A DNA stretch of 64,000 nt from JBGSMF01 sp964651475 (GTDB lineage Bacteria > Chloroflexota > Anaerolineae > Fen-1058). The stretch spans positions 1-64,000 of the forward strand of contig CAZYXV010000003.1 of assembly GCA_964651475.1 (NCBI GenBank), given 5' to 3'. The notes beneath the pieces are model-generated. The model saw only the letters and a program-made list of their open reading frames with translations. It ran no database searches and had not been told where the DNA came from. Made by a program: the position numbers and the translations under genes. Positions 26,202 to 33,960 of this stretch are shown here, in pieces. How positions within the stretch are numbered: the first letter of the stretch is position 1; each line of letters begins with the position of its first letter.

Positions 26202-26912
26202 ATGAAAGAGAACGGCATTCCTGAATCAGCCATGGTGATTGTGGCGCATCCCGACGACGCCGAGTTCACCATGGCCGGCACGGTGGCAGTGTGGACCAGG
26301 GGCGGCTGCCGCGTGACGTACGTGGTATGCACCGACGGCAACGCCGGGTCGCACGAGGCGGGGATGACGCGCGAAAAGCTGGCAGATATCCGCCGCGCCG
26401 AACAGCGGGCGGCGTGCGCCGTGCTGGGCGTGAGCGAGGTGGTATTCCTGGGATACGACGACGGACAACTACAGCCCACACTCGAACTGCGGCGCGACCT
26501 GGTGCGCGTGATCCGGCAATACAAACCCGATGTCGTTCTAGCCGGCGACCCGACGGCCATGTTTTACGGCGACGGCTATATCAACCATCCCGACCACCGC
26601 GCGGGAGCGCAGGCCGCGATTGACGCCGTCGCGCCGGCGTGCGCCATGCCATTGCTGTGGCCCGATGTCGGCGCGCCGCATCGCGTGCGCCGGGTCTATA
26701 TCCATGGCAACGACAAGCCCAACGTGTGGATAGACATCACACAAACTATCGAGCAAAAAATCGCCGCGCTAAAGCAGCACGCCAGCCAGATGGGCGAGTG
26801 GGATCCCACCGAGATGATCAAACAGTGGGGAGCCGAAACGGGCAAGGAAAAGGGGCTGGCCCACGCCGAAAATTACCGCGTCATCACGCTGGAAGACGAG
26901 GAGAAGCAGTAA
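26202..26912 (+). CDS. PIG-L family (LmbE-like) deacetylase
   Basis: 236 aa, a zinc-dependent N-deacetylase of small N-acetylglucosamine-type substrates. The metal motif AHPDDAEF is at residues 15-22 and the second metal site HPDHR is near residue 129, in the INHPDHRAGAQAAID segment. Length and order fit the family (MshB, BshB, LmbE). An AAGGGG site precedes the ATG. It is convergent with rtcB, 4 nt between the stops. The acceptor is unknown; mycothiol/bacillithiol roles would need partner genes, absent here. Confidence 0.9.
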   Translation: MKENGIPESAMVIVAHPDDAEFTMAGTVAVWTRGGCRVTYVVCTDGNAGSHEAGMTREKLADIRRAEQRAACAVLGVSEVVFLGYDDGQLQPTLELRRDLVRVIRQYKPDVVLAGDPTAMFYGDGYINHPDHRAGAQAAIDAVAPACAMPLLWPDVGAPHRVRRVYIHGNDKPNVWIDITQTIEQKIAALKQHASQMGEWDPTEMIKQWGAETGKEKGLAHAENYRVITLEDEEKQ

Positions 26913-26916
26913 ACAA

Positions 26917-29900
26917 CTAGCCTTTGATCACAATGATTGGTTCGAGGCGCGCCACCTTGCGCGCGATGCCGGCGCGGTGGACGACCTCCACCACGGCGTC
27001 TACATCCTTGTACGCCGCGGGCGCTTCTTCGGCCAATCCCGGCAGCGAGCCGGCGCGGATGGCGATCCCCTGGTGTTCCAACTCGCCTTTGAGCTTGTCG
27101 CCGCGCACCTGCCTTTTGGCCTGCGCCCGGCTCATCACGCGCCCCGCGCCGTGACACGTGCTGCCAAAGGTCTGCTCCATCGCCGCTTGCGTGCCGACCA
27201 GCACCCACGACGCCGTGCCCATCGAGCCGGGAATCAGCACCGGCTGGCCGATGGGGCGATATTCGGGCGGCAGCCCCTCAAAGCCCGGCCCGAACGCGCG
27301 CGTGGCGCCTTTGCGGTGCACGCACAGTTTGACCGGCTGCCCCTCAAGGGAGTGCGTCTCTACCTTGGCCATGTTGTGCGCAATGTCGTACACCTGGAAC
27401 ACGTCCCAGTTGCGCGCCTTCCCGGCCAGCACTTGCTCGAACGTGCGCCGGATGTGATACAGCAGCACCTGGCGGTTGGCAAAGGCATAATTGGCGGCGC
27501 AGGCCATGGCCGCAAAATAAGCCTGGCCTTCGGGGCTATCGAACGGCGCGCACACCAACTCTCGGTCCGGCAAATCAATCTTGTACTTGCGCACTGCCGC
27601 CTGAAAGTCGGCCACATAATCGGTGCAGATTTGGTGACCAAAGCCGCGCGAGCCGCAGTGAATCTGCGCGACGATTTGATCGGGGAACAATCCCATAACC
27701 CGGGCGGCCTCCTCATCGTATATCTCGGCCACCCGGTCTATTTCGATAAAGTGGTTGCCGGCGCCCAGCGTGCCCACCTGTGATTTGCCGCGCTCTTTGG
27801 CGCGCTTGCTCACCTGGTCGGGATCGGCGCCCGCCAGGCAGCCGTGCTCTTCGGTGCGCGGCAAATCCTCGGGGCGAGCGTAGCCCTTGCCCAACGCCCA
27901 CCGGCTGCCCTTGATGCACAACTCGTCCAACTCGCTCACACTGACGGGAATGCTGCCCTTTTCGCCAACCCCGCTCGGGCAATTCTGATACAAGGCCGAC
28001 GCCAAATCGTTGACGTGCGGCGCAAGCTCCTCACGCCGTAGATGCGTGCCCATCAGGCGCACGCCGCAATTCGAGACGACAAAGCCGTTGGCGATAAAGT
28101 TGTGGTCGTCGTGCGCCACAGTAAAATCGTACACATCGCCCGCGAAATCCGCCGCCAGCTCAATGCGGGTTATAGCATCCCAGACCATTCCCGACGCCCC
28201 CAGGCCGGCTGTGGCCTGCTCGACAAAATGGGCAAAAGGCATAAAAGCCTGCCCGACCCGCGCGCCGGTTTGGCGGCCCTCCCACAGCGAGCGTTCGATA
28301 AAGCGATCGTTGGCAATGGGGCCGGCCAAAGCGGCCTTGATTTCTTGCGCGCTGCACCCTTGGGCTTGCAACGCGGCGGACCGGGCGGCCACTCCCTCGC
28401 GTTCGGCAATGAGCCGCTGTTTCAGGCAAAGATAAATCACGGCGGCGCTGGACAAGGCGCGCTTTTCACGATGATGCTCAAACCCCACCTGGCTCCACAA
28501 ACGAATCAAATTATCTGGCTCAGACGAGACAACCAGGCGCAAGCGAATCGAGCGCGATCCATCCACGTTCGTTTGCTCTGGCCGCTGGCCGATGGGCAGT
28601 GTTTCGATTCCAAACTCGGCCAGCAAGCCGGCAATGTCATTCAACCAATCTCGGGCGCTGGGCGCGAACAGTTCACGCTTGTTAACCGAAAGCGTTGGGG
28701 CGCCGAAATTGTAATCGTGGCCCGTCACTGTACGCGGCGCGTTCATCTCGGCGCCAAAGAGCGCGCCCAGAAACAGGCGCTTTTGCCACAAAGGAACAGC
28801 CTTGATCCAAGCTGGCAATCGCCAGTCGGAGCGCGTCTTGTTGCCCATGGGCAGTCCAAGCGCCGAGAGCAAAACGACCAGCGACGTAGAACCGACCTTG
28901 ATCCATGTTTCGAGGTGATCAAACTCGTAAGCGCGGTAGATGGTCTGGATAGAATGATGGCGCGTGCGCGCATAGACGCGCGAGGGCCGGAAGCCAATCG
29001 CCTGAATGTCGGCGCGCACGTCTTCCAGGTCCTCGACCCGCCCGTAGCACGAAAGGACGCCTTTGCCGTCTTTATTCCAGGTAAGCGTCCCATCCCCCCA
29101 CGCCAGGCCCATCAACCGCAGCAGGTGCGGCAGGGCCGGCGACGAATAGCGCAGCGGAACCAACTCAAGCGATTCCAGGTGATTCATAATTTGAAGCCAG
29201 CCTGGCCCGCTTTGACCTTTGTCCAAGCGGGCCAGGCTGGCTTCAATATCAGCTCGAGTCAGGATAGCCAGGTCAGATGGCGGTGCGTAGGGTACGCCAT
29301 CAAACCCCATCACCGCAACCTTGTCGCCGAGGCTCATTCTATTCAGCGTCACCATCCCATCTGGCGTCCAGAAGGGATGGTCGGCAGTGGCGACGAGCGT
29401 GCGTCCCGAAGCAGTGGTCACGCGCCAGACAGGCGCGTGGGGAGGCTGGCGCACAAAGCGTGTGATGGCCGTCTGCGAGCGGCAATTATCGGCAAAGGAC
29501 TCGCAGGCGAGCGTTTGAGATGGCCAATCCGCTTCAAACGCCGCTATCGGGCGCGTATAACCCAGTTCGCTCAATATCAGGCTGTCGCCCGCCAGGCAGT
29601 TGATATCATATCCCACCCCGCCGGGCGAGATGACGCCGTGCGGCAGCCGGGTGGCGGCCACGCCGCCGATGGGAAAGCCATAACCCTGGTGGCAATCGGG
29701 CATGACGATGGCGTGCTTGACCACGCCCGGCAGCGTGGCGGTGTTGATCAGTTGCTCGATGGATTGATCGCCCAGCGCGTCTTCCAGCAGGGCGTCGTCG
29801 GCGTAAATGCGCGCGGGCACGCGCATATCCTGCCGAAATTCCGCCGGCACTTGCCACACGTAATCGGCGATCTTGACAAAATCCTTTTTGTGGATTGACG

Positions 29901-30015
29901 TTTTCTGCCGGGCGGCCCGCTCCTCCCCGCCCCTCTCCATCTGGACGTTGGCCGCCTGAGTAGAATCTGCGCTCGCCGTCTCGTACATGCGCCTGGATTT
30001 TTTCTTTTTGGACAT
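26917..30015 (-). CDS. rtcB: RtcB RNA ligase precursor with LAGLIDADG intein
   Basis: 1032 aa; without the intein about 522 aa. RtcB joins 2',3'-cyclic phosphate and 5'-OH RNA ends using GTP and Mn2+. Host features: VMPDCHQGYGFPIGGVAA (metal Cys/His), GGVGYDIN, then after the intein CGVRLMGTHL, GTLGAGNHFIE, IHCGSRGFGHQ, and HRKGATRA with the guanylylated His. Intein residues 140-649 sit between GYDIN and CGVR, a metal-site hot spot. It starts Cys140, has block B ATADHPFW (His213), two LAGLIDADG helices (LMGLAWGDG with Asp308; LGALFGAEM with Glu423), and ends VYDFTVAHDDHNFIANGF then VVSN, Cys650. ATG 30015 is chosen because of GGAGG; TTG 30027 is upstream. The N-terminal 40 residues are basic and low complexity. 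Partner archease lies 148 nt upstream. Confidence 0.95.
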   Translation of the reverse strand: MSKKKKSRRMYETASADSTQAANVQMERGGEERAARQKTSIHKKDFVKIADYVWQVPAEFRQDMRVPARIYADDALLEDALGDQSIEQLINTATLPGVVKHAIVMPDCHQGYGFPIGGVAATRLPHGVISPGGVGYDINCLAGDSLILSELGYTRPIAAFEADWPSQTLACESFADNCRSQTAITRFVRQPPHAPVWRVTTASGRTLVATADHPFWTPDGMVTLNRMSLGDKVAVMGFDGVPYAPPSDLAILTRADIEASLARLDKGQSGPGWLQIMNHLESLELVPLRYSSPALPHLLRLMGLAWGDGTLTWNKDGKGVLSCYGRVEDLEDVRADIQAIGFRPSRVYARTRHHSIQTIYRAYEFDHLETWIKVGSTSLVVLLSALGLPMGNKTRSDWRLPAWIKAVPLWQKRLFLGALFGAEMNAPRTVTGHDYNFGAPTLSVNKRELFAPSARDWLNDIAGLLAEFGIETLPIGQRPEQTNVDGSRSIRLRLVVSSEPDNLIRLWSQVGFEHHREKRALSSAAVIYLCLKQRLIAEREGVAARSAALQAQGCSAQEIKAALAGPIANDRFIERSLWEGRQTGARVGQAFMPFAHFVEQATAGLGASGMVWDAITRIELAADFAGDVYDFTVAHDDHNFIANGFVVSNCGVRLMGTHLRREELAPHVNDLASALYQNCPSGVGEKGSIPVSVSELDELCIKGSRWALGKGYARPEDLPRTEEHGCLAGADPDQVSKRAKERGKSQVGTLGAGNHFIEIDRVAEIYDEEAARVMGLFPDQIVAQIHCGSRGFGHQICTDYVADFQAAVRKYKIDLPDRELVCAPFDSPEGQAYFAAMACAANYAFANRQVLLYHIRRTFEQVLAGKARNWDVFQVYDIAHNMAKVETHSLEGQPVKLCVHRKGATRAFGPGFEGLPPEYRPIGQPVLIPGSMGTASWVLVGTQAAMEQTFGSTCHGAGRVMSRAQAKRQVRGDKLKGELEHQGIAIRAGSLPGLAEEAPAAYKDVDAVVEVVHRAGIARKVARLEPIIVIKG
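28069..29598 (-). other. RtcB intein coding segment (510 aa)
   Basis: This segment begins with the Cys codon (TGC) after GYDIN and ends with the Asn codon before CGVR. Block A is CLAGDSLIL, block B LVATADHP, blocks F/G YDFTVAHDDHNFIANGFVVS-N. The penultimate residue is Ser rather than the usual His. Both endonuclease motifs keep an acidic residue, so homing activity is possible. The central part, about residues 160-430 of the intein, is the endonuclease domain. Confidence 0.93.
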
Positions 30016-30036
30016 TTTTTCCTCCAAAGCCGCATT

Positions 30037-30154
30037 GTATCATCTCGATGTAGGGGCAATCCCTTGCGGTTGCCCCCTGGAGGGCAGATGCAAGACCTGC
30101 CCCCTGGAGGGCAGGTGCAAGACCTGCCCCTACCCCAGATTATTGAGATGATAC
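30037..30154. mobile_element. 118-bp inverted-repeat element between archease and rtcB
   Basis: GTATCATCTC at 30037-30046 is an exact inverted match of GAGATGATAC at 30145-30154. The interior holds TAGGGGCAATCCCTTGC and two tandem copies of CCCCTGGAGGGCAGRTGCAAGACCTG, ending TGCCCCTA. A similar TAGGGGCA...TTGCCCCTA core lies in the element at 37527-37635. No target duplication is obvious and there is no coding capacity. Confidence 0.65.
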
Positions 30155-30162
30155 GTCGCGTT

Positions 30163-30624
30163 CTACACGTCGAACACGATGGTCACACTTAGCCCGCCGC
30201 CCGATTTTACAATGTGCACGTTGTGGAACGTGGCCGCCTTGATGTGCTTTCGCAGCGGCGCGCCCGCCTGGCCGCGCGCCGTGGCGCGCAAGCGCCCGCC
30301 CGCCAGATCGACAATTTCAAATTGTCCAAAAACCAGGCCGTCAACTTCAGTGTAATACAGCAACTCGTTGAGCCAGTTGACCAGCAGCGTTTCAGCGTCA
30401 ACACCGGCTACCTCGACGGGGCGCTCTACCTGCACCTGAATGTGTGGAGCGTCAACGATCAGGGCATACATCCCCGCCGCCGCGTTGACGAACAAACCTG
30501 GCAGCGTGTCTCCGCGCACGCGCAAGGCCCAATCCGCCGTATGTTCAACTTCTTGGAATGTGTCGTTTGTTTTCACGTGTTTAGTATACACCGGCTCGAT
30601 TTTCCAGACAATCGCCCCTTGCAT
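30163..30624 (-). CDS. archease, RtcB activator
   Basis: 153 aa. Archease promotes RtcB guanylylation and multiple turnover. Family features: FQEVEHTADWALRVRGDT near the N-terminus (conserved Asp in HTAD), LLVNWLNELLYYTE, and the C-terminal KAATFHNVHI...GGLSVTIVFDV with the invariant C-terminal Asp before Val. ATG 30624 has an AAGGG site; a GTG at 30576 closer to the conserved part is an alternative. It lies upstream of rtcB in the same orientation, which supports the functional pairing. Confidence 0.93.
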   Translation of the reverse strand: MQGAIVWKIEPVYTKHVKTNDTFQEVEHTADWALRVRGDTLPGLFVNAAAGMYALIVDAPHIQVQVERPVEVAGVDAETLLVNWLNELLYYTEVDGLVFGQFEIVDLAGGRLRATARGQAGAPLRKHIKAATFHNVHIVKSGGGLSVTIVFDV

Positions 30625-30647
30625 CTTGTCCCTTGTTACGCTACAAT
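30619..30647 (+). promoter_or_regulatory. candidate promoter of the FHA gene
   Basis: TTGCAT (30619-30624), 17-nt spacer, TACAAT (30642-30647). The ATG at 30656 is only 9 nt beyond the -10 box, which would give a nearly leaderless mRNA. The -35 overlaps the archease start on the other strand. Confidence 0.4.
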
Positions 30648-30655
30648 AGACCCCA

Positions 30656-31432
30656 ATGACGAAACATTCTCACCCCATCTCGAAATTCGAGGCGCTGGCC
30701 GAGCAGTTGGTCGAGGGGACATTTGGCCACATGTTCGGCAAGCGACTGCACCCTCTCGAAGTCGCCATCGCCCTGGCGCGCGCCACCGAAGACGCGCAGG
30801 TGACCAACGTGCGCGGCGAACGGCTGGCGCCCAATATGTATTGGGTTTATTTAAATCCAGAAGACTATGAAGCGCTGCAAGCCGAGCATCCCACGCTTCC
30901 GCAAGATTTGGCCTGCTCCGTGGCTCAACTGATCGCCCAGACCGGCCTGCTTATGCCGCTGGCGCCCATCGTCAAAGTCCATTATAGCGACAAAATTCCA
31001 CGCCGGCGCGTATCGGCGGCGGCGCGCTACATTCCCCCCGAAAAAGAGCCGACCGGCGTCACGGCGCAGATGGATCTCACGCGCCCTGGCGCGAATGTGC
31101 TGCCGGTGCGTTCTTTCGTCGTCTTGTACGGAGCGCGCACCGTGTCGTTAACCAAGCCCGTCGTCAATGTGGGGCGCAGCTTTGACAACGATATTGTCAT
31201 AGACGATCCACGCGTCAGCCGACGGCACGCTCAGTTCAGGCAGCGCGCCGGGCGCTACATGATATACGACTTGGGTTCTTCGGGCGGGACGCTGGTCAAC
31301 GGGACGCGCGTCAGCGAACACTTGCTGGCCGCCGGCGACGTCATCGGCCTGGCCGGCCTCGAAATCGTTTACGGCGAAGACAGCGTCACGCCGCCAATGG
31401 AACTGGACGCGCAAGATACGCCGGCGATGTGA
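30656..31432 (+). CDS. FHA-domain protein with DUF3662 N-terminus (FhaA-like)
   Basis: 258 aa. Residues 9-110 match the DUF3662 module that heads FhaA proteins (SKFEALAEQLVEGTFGHMFG, LHPLEVAIALARATED). Residues about 165-240 are a forkhead-associated phosphothreonine-binding domain: VNVGRSFDNDIVIDD, VSRRHAQF, DLGSSGGTLVNGTRV. FhaA proteins link Ser/Thr kinase signalling to cell-wall synthesis in Actinobacteria; here the role is inferred. A second FHA gene follows 12 nt downstream. No clear ribosome site. Confidence 0.9.
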   Translation: MTKHSHPISKFEALAEQLVEGTFGHMFGKRLHPLEVAIALARATEDAQVTNVRGERLAPNMYWVYLNPEDYEALQAEHPTLPQDLACSVAQLIAQTGLLMPLAPIVKVHYSDKIPRRRVSAAARYIPPEKEPTGVTAQMDLTRPGANVLPVRSFVVLYGARTVSLTKPVVNVGRSFDNDIVIDDPRVSRRHAQFRQRAGRYMIYDLGSSGGTLVNGTRVSEHLLAAGDVIGLAGLEIVYGEDSVTPPMELDAQDTPAM

Positions 31433-31444
31433 AACCTGTTGCGT

Positions 31445-31879
31445 ATGGAAACCTGGTTGTTTGTTGGGCGATTGGTATTGACGGGCTTGCTTTATCTGTT
31501 CCTAATAGCCGTGTTTATCGTGTTGTGGCGAGACGTGCGCGCAGCCATTCCAGTTGGCGCGCCCGCCGCGCCAGAAGCGAGCGGGCGGCTCGTCGTCCTC
31601 GAAGGCAACGCCGAGCTGGCGACTGGCGCCGTCTTGTCGTTACGACCATTCACCACGCTGGGGCGGGGCGCTTCCAATACGCTCGTGCTGCCGGATACGT
31701 TTGCCTCAGCCGAACACGCCGTGATCACACTGCGCGGCGGCCAGTGGTGGTTGGAAGACCGCGGCAGCCGCAACGGGACGATGGTGAACGAATTGCCCAT
31801 CGAATCGCCGGTGGTGTTGAGCGCGGGCGATGTGATTGGCATAGGGAGAATCAAGTTAAAAGTAGAAAGTGGAAAGTAG
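31445..31879 (+). CDS. membrane-anchored FHA-domain protein (FhaB-like)
   Basis: 144 aa. A single N-terminal membrane helix (LVLTGLLYLFLIAVFIVLW, about residues 8-28) is followed by an FHA domain: TTLGRGASNTLVLPD, AEHAVIT, DRGSRNGTMVNE, ending GIGRIKLKVESGK. ATG 31445 is preferred over TTG 31439. The last codons and the stop lie inside an AAAGTAG heptamer array, so the original C-terminus may have been slightly different. Forms a pair with the FhaA-like gene, as fhaA-fhaB do in Actinobacteria. Confidence 0.85.
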   Translation: METWLFVGRLVLTGLLYLFLIAVFIVLWRDVRAAIPVGAPAAPEASGRLVVLEGNAELATGAVLSLRPFTTLGRGASNTLVLPDTFASAEHAVITLRGGQWWLEDRGSRNGTMVNELPIESPVVLSAGDVIGIGRIKLKVESGK

Positions 31880-31910
31880 AAAGTAGGTCAACCTTCTACC
31901 TTTCACCTTT
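31859..31910. repeat. heptanucleotide array spanning the FhaB-like stop codon
   Basis: AAAGTAG, AAAGTGG, AAAGTAG, AAAGTAG, then from 31894 a CTTCTAC, CTTTCAC, CTTT run that is roughly the reverse complement. The FHA gene's TAG stop (31877-31879) is supplied by a unit. Confidence 0.85.
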
Positions 31911-31937
31911 GTAATTATTCAGGTGGGCGCCTTGTTA

Positions 31938-32007
31938 ACCACTAAGGACACCAAGAACACAAAGGGAAAGCCGCTGCGCCCTTCGTGTCCTTGGTGTACT
32001 TGGTGGT
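31938..32007. repeat. 70-bp inverted repeat, dispersed-repeat type
   Basis: ACCACTAAGGACACCAAG at the left is answered by CTTGGTGTACTTGGTGGT at the right. The middle (AACACAAAGGG ... CCCTTCGTGT) continues the complementarity. A hairpin-forming non-coding unit between the FHA and SDR genes; repeats of this wording occur in many environmental bacterial genomes. Confidence 0.6.
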
Positions 32008-32059
32008 CAAAGAGTTGTGGTTGAATAGTTACTCACCTTCTACCTTAAAGGAGATCACA

Positions 32060-32851
32060 ATGGATCTGGGATTAAAAGATCAGGTGGCGTTGGTGACGGC
32101 CGCTTCGCGTGGACTGGGCGCGGCAGTGGCCAGGCGCCTGGCGCAAGAAGGCGCGTTGGTGGCGCTGTGCGCGCGAGATGAGGAGCGGTTATCGGCGGCG
32201 GTCGAAGCCGTCAAAGCCGGCGTTGCCGCGCCGGTATTGGGAATTCAGGCGGACGTCACCTCGCCAACTGACGTCGAGGCGCTGGTCGAACAGGTGATAG
32301 AAACCTTTGGCCGGCTGGACATTCTGGTCGTCAACGCCGGCGGGCCGCCCTCGGGCGCTTTTGCCAGCTTGCAGCCCAAGGATTGGGAAAGCGCGGCGCA
32401 ACTCACGCTGATGAGCGCGGTGCGGCTGTGCTACGCCGCCCTGCCCCACATGAAAAAGCAGGGCCGCGGCAGCATTGTCTTTATCACCTCGGTCTCGGTC
32501 AAGCAGCCCATCTCTAATCTCATCCTCTCCAATAGCATCCGCATGGCGGTGATTGGCCTGGGCAAGTCGCTTTCCCAGGAGCTGGGGCCGGCCGGCATCC
32601 GCGTCAACGCCGTCGCGCCGGGTTGGACGCTGACCGAGCGCGTGACGGAATTGCTGGCCGCGCGCGCCCGGGCCAACGGCACCACGCCCGAAGGAGAAGC
32701 CGCCAAAATCGTGGCCGATACCCCGCTGGGACGCATGGGCCGCCCGGACGAGTTGGCCAACGCCGTCGCGTTCCTGGCCAGCCCCGCCGCGTCGTACATC
32801 ACCGGCGTCACGCTGCCGGTTGACGGCGGGGCGATCAAGGCGACGTTGTAA
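32060..32851 (+). CDS. SDR-family protein, FabG-like, without the Tyr-x3-Lys pair
   Basis: 263 aa. The Rossmann start KDQVALVTAASRGLGAA (TGxxxGxG variant), NAGG at 92-95, catalytic-type Ser144 in FITSVSVKQPI and the C-terminal ITGVTLPVDGG make it a classical SDR. At the Tyr and Lys positions I see Ser157 and Arg161 (LILSNSIRMAVIGLGKSL), so standard SDR catalysis is not expected. A subgroup of bacterial FabG-like SDRs has this substitution. The ATG at 32060 has an AAAGGAG site. The substrate is unknown. Confidence 0.88.
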   Translation: MDLGLKDQVALVTAASRGLGAAVARRLAQEGALVALCARDEERLSAAVEAVKAGVAAPVLGIQADVTSPTDVEALVEQVIETFGRLDILVVNAGGPPSGAFASLQPKDWESAAQLTLMSAVRLCYAALPHMKKQGRGSIVFITSVSVKQPISNLILSNSIRMAVIGLGKSLSQELGPAGIRVNAVAPGWTLTERVTELLAARARANGTTPEGEAAKIVADTPLGRMGRPDELANAVAFLASPAASYITGVTLPVDGGAIKATL

Positions 32852-32854
32852 ATT

Positions 32855-32910
32855 GGTATTGGGTATTCGGTATTGGGTATTGGATATTGCGTATTGCGTA
32901 TCACGCATCA
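32855..32910. repeat. eight heptanucleotide units upstream of hicB
   Basis: GGTATTG, GGTATTC, GGTATTG, GGTATTG, GATATTG, CGTATTG, CGTATCA, CGCATCA. The array starts 4 nt after the SDR stop and ends just before the TAGGAGG ribosome site of hicB. Confidence 0.92.
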
Positions 32911-32926
32911 CGTTAGGAGGTGTGCT

Positions 32927-33142
32927 ATGAAAAAGACACTTGTCGCCTATGTTGAATTTGACCCGGACACTAATCTGTACGTTGGCATCGTCCCTGGCCT
33001 GCCCGGCGCGCACACGCAGGGCGCTACACTGGACGAGTTACATAGCAACCTGCGCGAGGTTGTCGAGTTGTGCCTTGAGGAATACGGCGATCAACCTTTA
33101 CCAAATTTTGTGGGCTTGCAACAAATTGAGGTGGCGGTGTGA
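32927..33142 (+). CDS. hicB: HicB-family antitoxin
   Basis: 71 aa. The partial RNase-H-like fold of HicB is visible: YVEFDPDTNLYVGIVPGLPG, AHTQGATLDELHSNLREVVEL, ending LQQIEVAV. It binds and neutralises HicA. The family often carries a C-terminal DNA-binding domain; this short form does not. A GGAGG site precedes the ATG. The stop overlaps the hicA start by 3 nt (GTGA), so translation is coupled. Confidence 0.9.
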   Translation: MKKTLVAYVEFDPDTNLYVGIVPGLPGAHTQGATLDELHSNLREVVELCLEEYGDQPLPNFVGLQQIEVAV

Positions 33143-33372
33143 CGCACCTGCCGTTGATTAAATTCAAGACCCTGGACAAGCTACTGGTACGGCTTGGCTT
33201 TGAGGCCGTGCGGCAAAAAGGCAGCCACGTTTTTTATCGCCATCCTGATGGGCGCACAACTACCGTTCCCAATCATCCAGGACGCGATCTGGCGCGTCCA
33301 CTGCTGCGAGAAATTCTCCGCGAGATTGAATTGACGCCGGAAGAATTTGAGGCAGAATTGCAAAGACTGTAA
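33139..33372 (+). CDS. hicA: HicA-family mRNA interferase toxin
   Basis: 77 aa, dsRNA-binding-domain-like ribonuclease. The family signature is FKTLDKLLVRLGFEAVRQ, GSHVFYRHPDGRTTTVPNH with the catalytic His, and the C-terminal LLREILREIELTPEEF. The GTG start is coupled to hicB. Intact by sequence; order hicB-hicA is the less common of the two arrangements. Confidence 0.92.
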   Translation: MTHLPLIKFKTLDKLLVRLGFEAVRQKGSHVFYRHPDGRTTTVPNHPGRDLARPLLREILREIELTPEEFEAELQRL

Positions 33373-33373
33373 A

Positions 33374-33407
33374 ATTGACGTTTGACGCTTCACGCATCAC
33401 GTCTCAG
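33374..33407. repeat. heptanucleotide units after hicA
   Basis: ATTGACG, TTTGACG, CTTCACG, CATCACG, TCTCAG. Located between the hicA stop and the ribosome site of the next gene. Confidence 0.8.
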
Positions 33408-33416
33408 GAGGTTCAA

Positions 33417-33743
33417 ATGAACAACACCTACATCATCCTTGGGGCAATCATTGTCTTTGGCGGGCTGGTGGGGCTAATCGCCTATCTGTACCGCGAAAGC
33501 GCCATTATCCAGGGCAAGAGCGAAATCGGCGTCGGGCCGATCAAGTTCAAGCTGGAAGGCCAGGCGCAGAGAGAGCCGGGCCAGCCCGAACCACCCGCCG
33601 CGCAGCCCAAGATTGAACAATCCGCTACTGACCTGGGGCGCATTGCGCGCTCTGGCCCGGAAATTAGCGGCGGCGCGGGGGAGATTAAGCAAACGGCTTC
33701 CAATGCCGGCGTGATTGAGGACAGCGCGCCCAAAATTTCGTGA
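33417..33743 (+). CDS. small single-TM protein with two copies of a 19-aa motif
   Basis: 108 aa. Residues 5-25 are a membrane helix (YIILGAIIVFGGLVGLIAYL). A short conserved-looking segment follows (SEIGVGPIKFKLEG, residues 35-48), then a Pro/Gln linker. The C-terminus consists of two tandem motifs: IEQSATDLGRIARSGPEIS (66-84) and IKQTASNAGVIEDSAPKIS (90-108). The pattern I-x-Q-[ST]-A-x3-G-x-I-x2-S-x-P-x-I recurs in the neighbouring STAND ATPase (ITQTAANGGNIEHSPPTID). ATG 33417 has an AGGAGG site. Function unknown; the shared motif and adjacency suggest the two proteins work together. The final codons begin a DNA tandem repeat that extends past the stop. Confidence 0.7.
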   Translation: MNNTYIILGAIIVFGGLVGLIAYLYRESAIIQGKSEIGVGPIKFKLEGQAQREPGQPEPPAAQPKIEQSATDLGRIARSGPEISGGAGEIKQTASNAGVIEDSAPKIS

Positions 33744-33840
33744 GGGTGAGAAAGCGCCCTCGTGAGGAAGCACCCAAAATCTCGTGAGGGTGAGGGAGTG
33801 AAGATAGCGCGCCCAAAATTTCGAGGGTGAGGGAGAGGGA
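33722..33840. repeat. three degenerate tandem copies overlapping the stop of the small TM gene
   Basis: Three units resembling AGCGCGCCCAAAATTTCGTG-AGGGTGAG (about 33724-33750, 33767-33798, 33805-33834). The first encodes the end of the 19-aa motif and the TGA. The third, read in its own frame, again gives EDSAPKIS. So the coding motif has been duplicated downstream of the stop. Confidence 0.75.
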
Positions 33841-33843
33841 GTT

Positions 33844-33944
33844 AGCGCGGGGATAAAATCCCCGCGCTGAAAGGGCCAAGCCCCTACAGGGCTAGACGTT
33901 AGCCGCCAGGCTTGGCTCTTTCAGCCCGATGCTTTAGCATCGGG
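33844..33944. repeat. cluster of hairpin repeats upstream of the STAND-TPR gene
   Basis: Three inverted repeats in a row. AGCGCGGGGAT/ATCCCCGCGCT forms an 11-bp stem with a 3-nt loop (33844-33868). CTGAAAGGGCCAAGCC with GGCTTGGCTCTTTCAG encloses 33867-33924. CCCGATGC/GCATCGGG lies at 33925-33944. No uridine tract follows, so it is not a standard terminator; it may be a dispersed palindrome that also folds in the mRNA leader. Confidence 0.65.
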
Positions 33945-33960
33945 CAACCTGGAGAACTCG

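Noticed and set aside
28042..29898. 618-codon plus-strand open frame opposite rtcB and its intein
   Set aside because: RtcB and intein motifs on the minus strand are unmistakable; the opposite frame has no motif.
30037..30154. Possible CRISPR array
   Set aside because: Two tandem copies of a 27-nt unit with no spacers, inside an inverted-repeat element, and no cas genes nearby.
33844..33868. Rho-independent terminator
   Set aside because: A good stem, but no run of T follows and further hairpins continue up to the next start codon; it fits a dispersed palindrome better.
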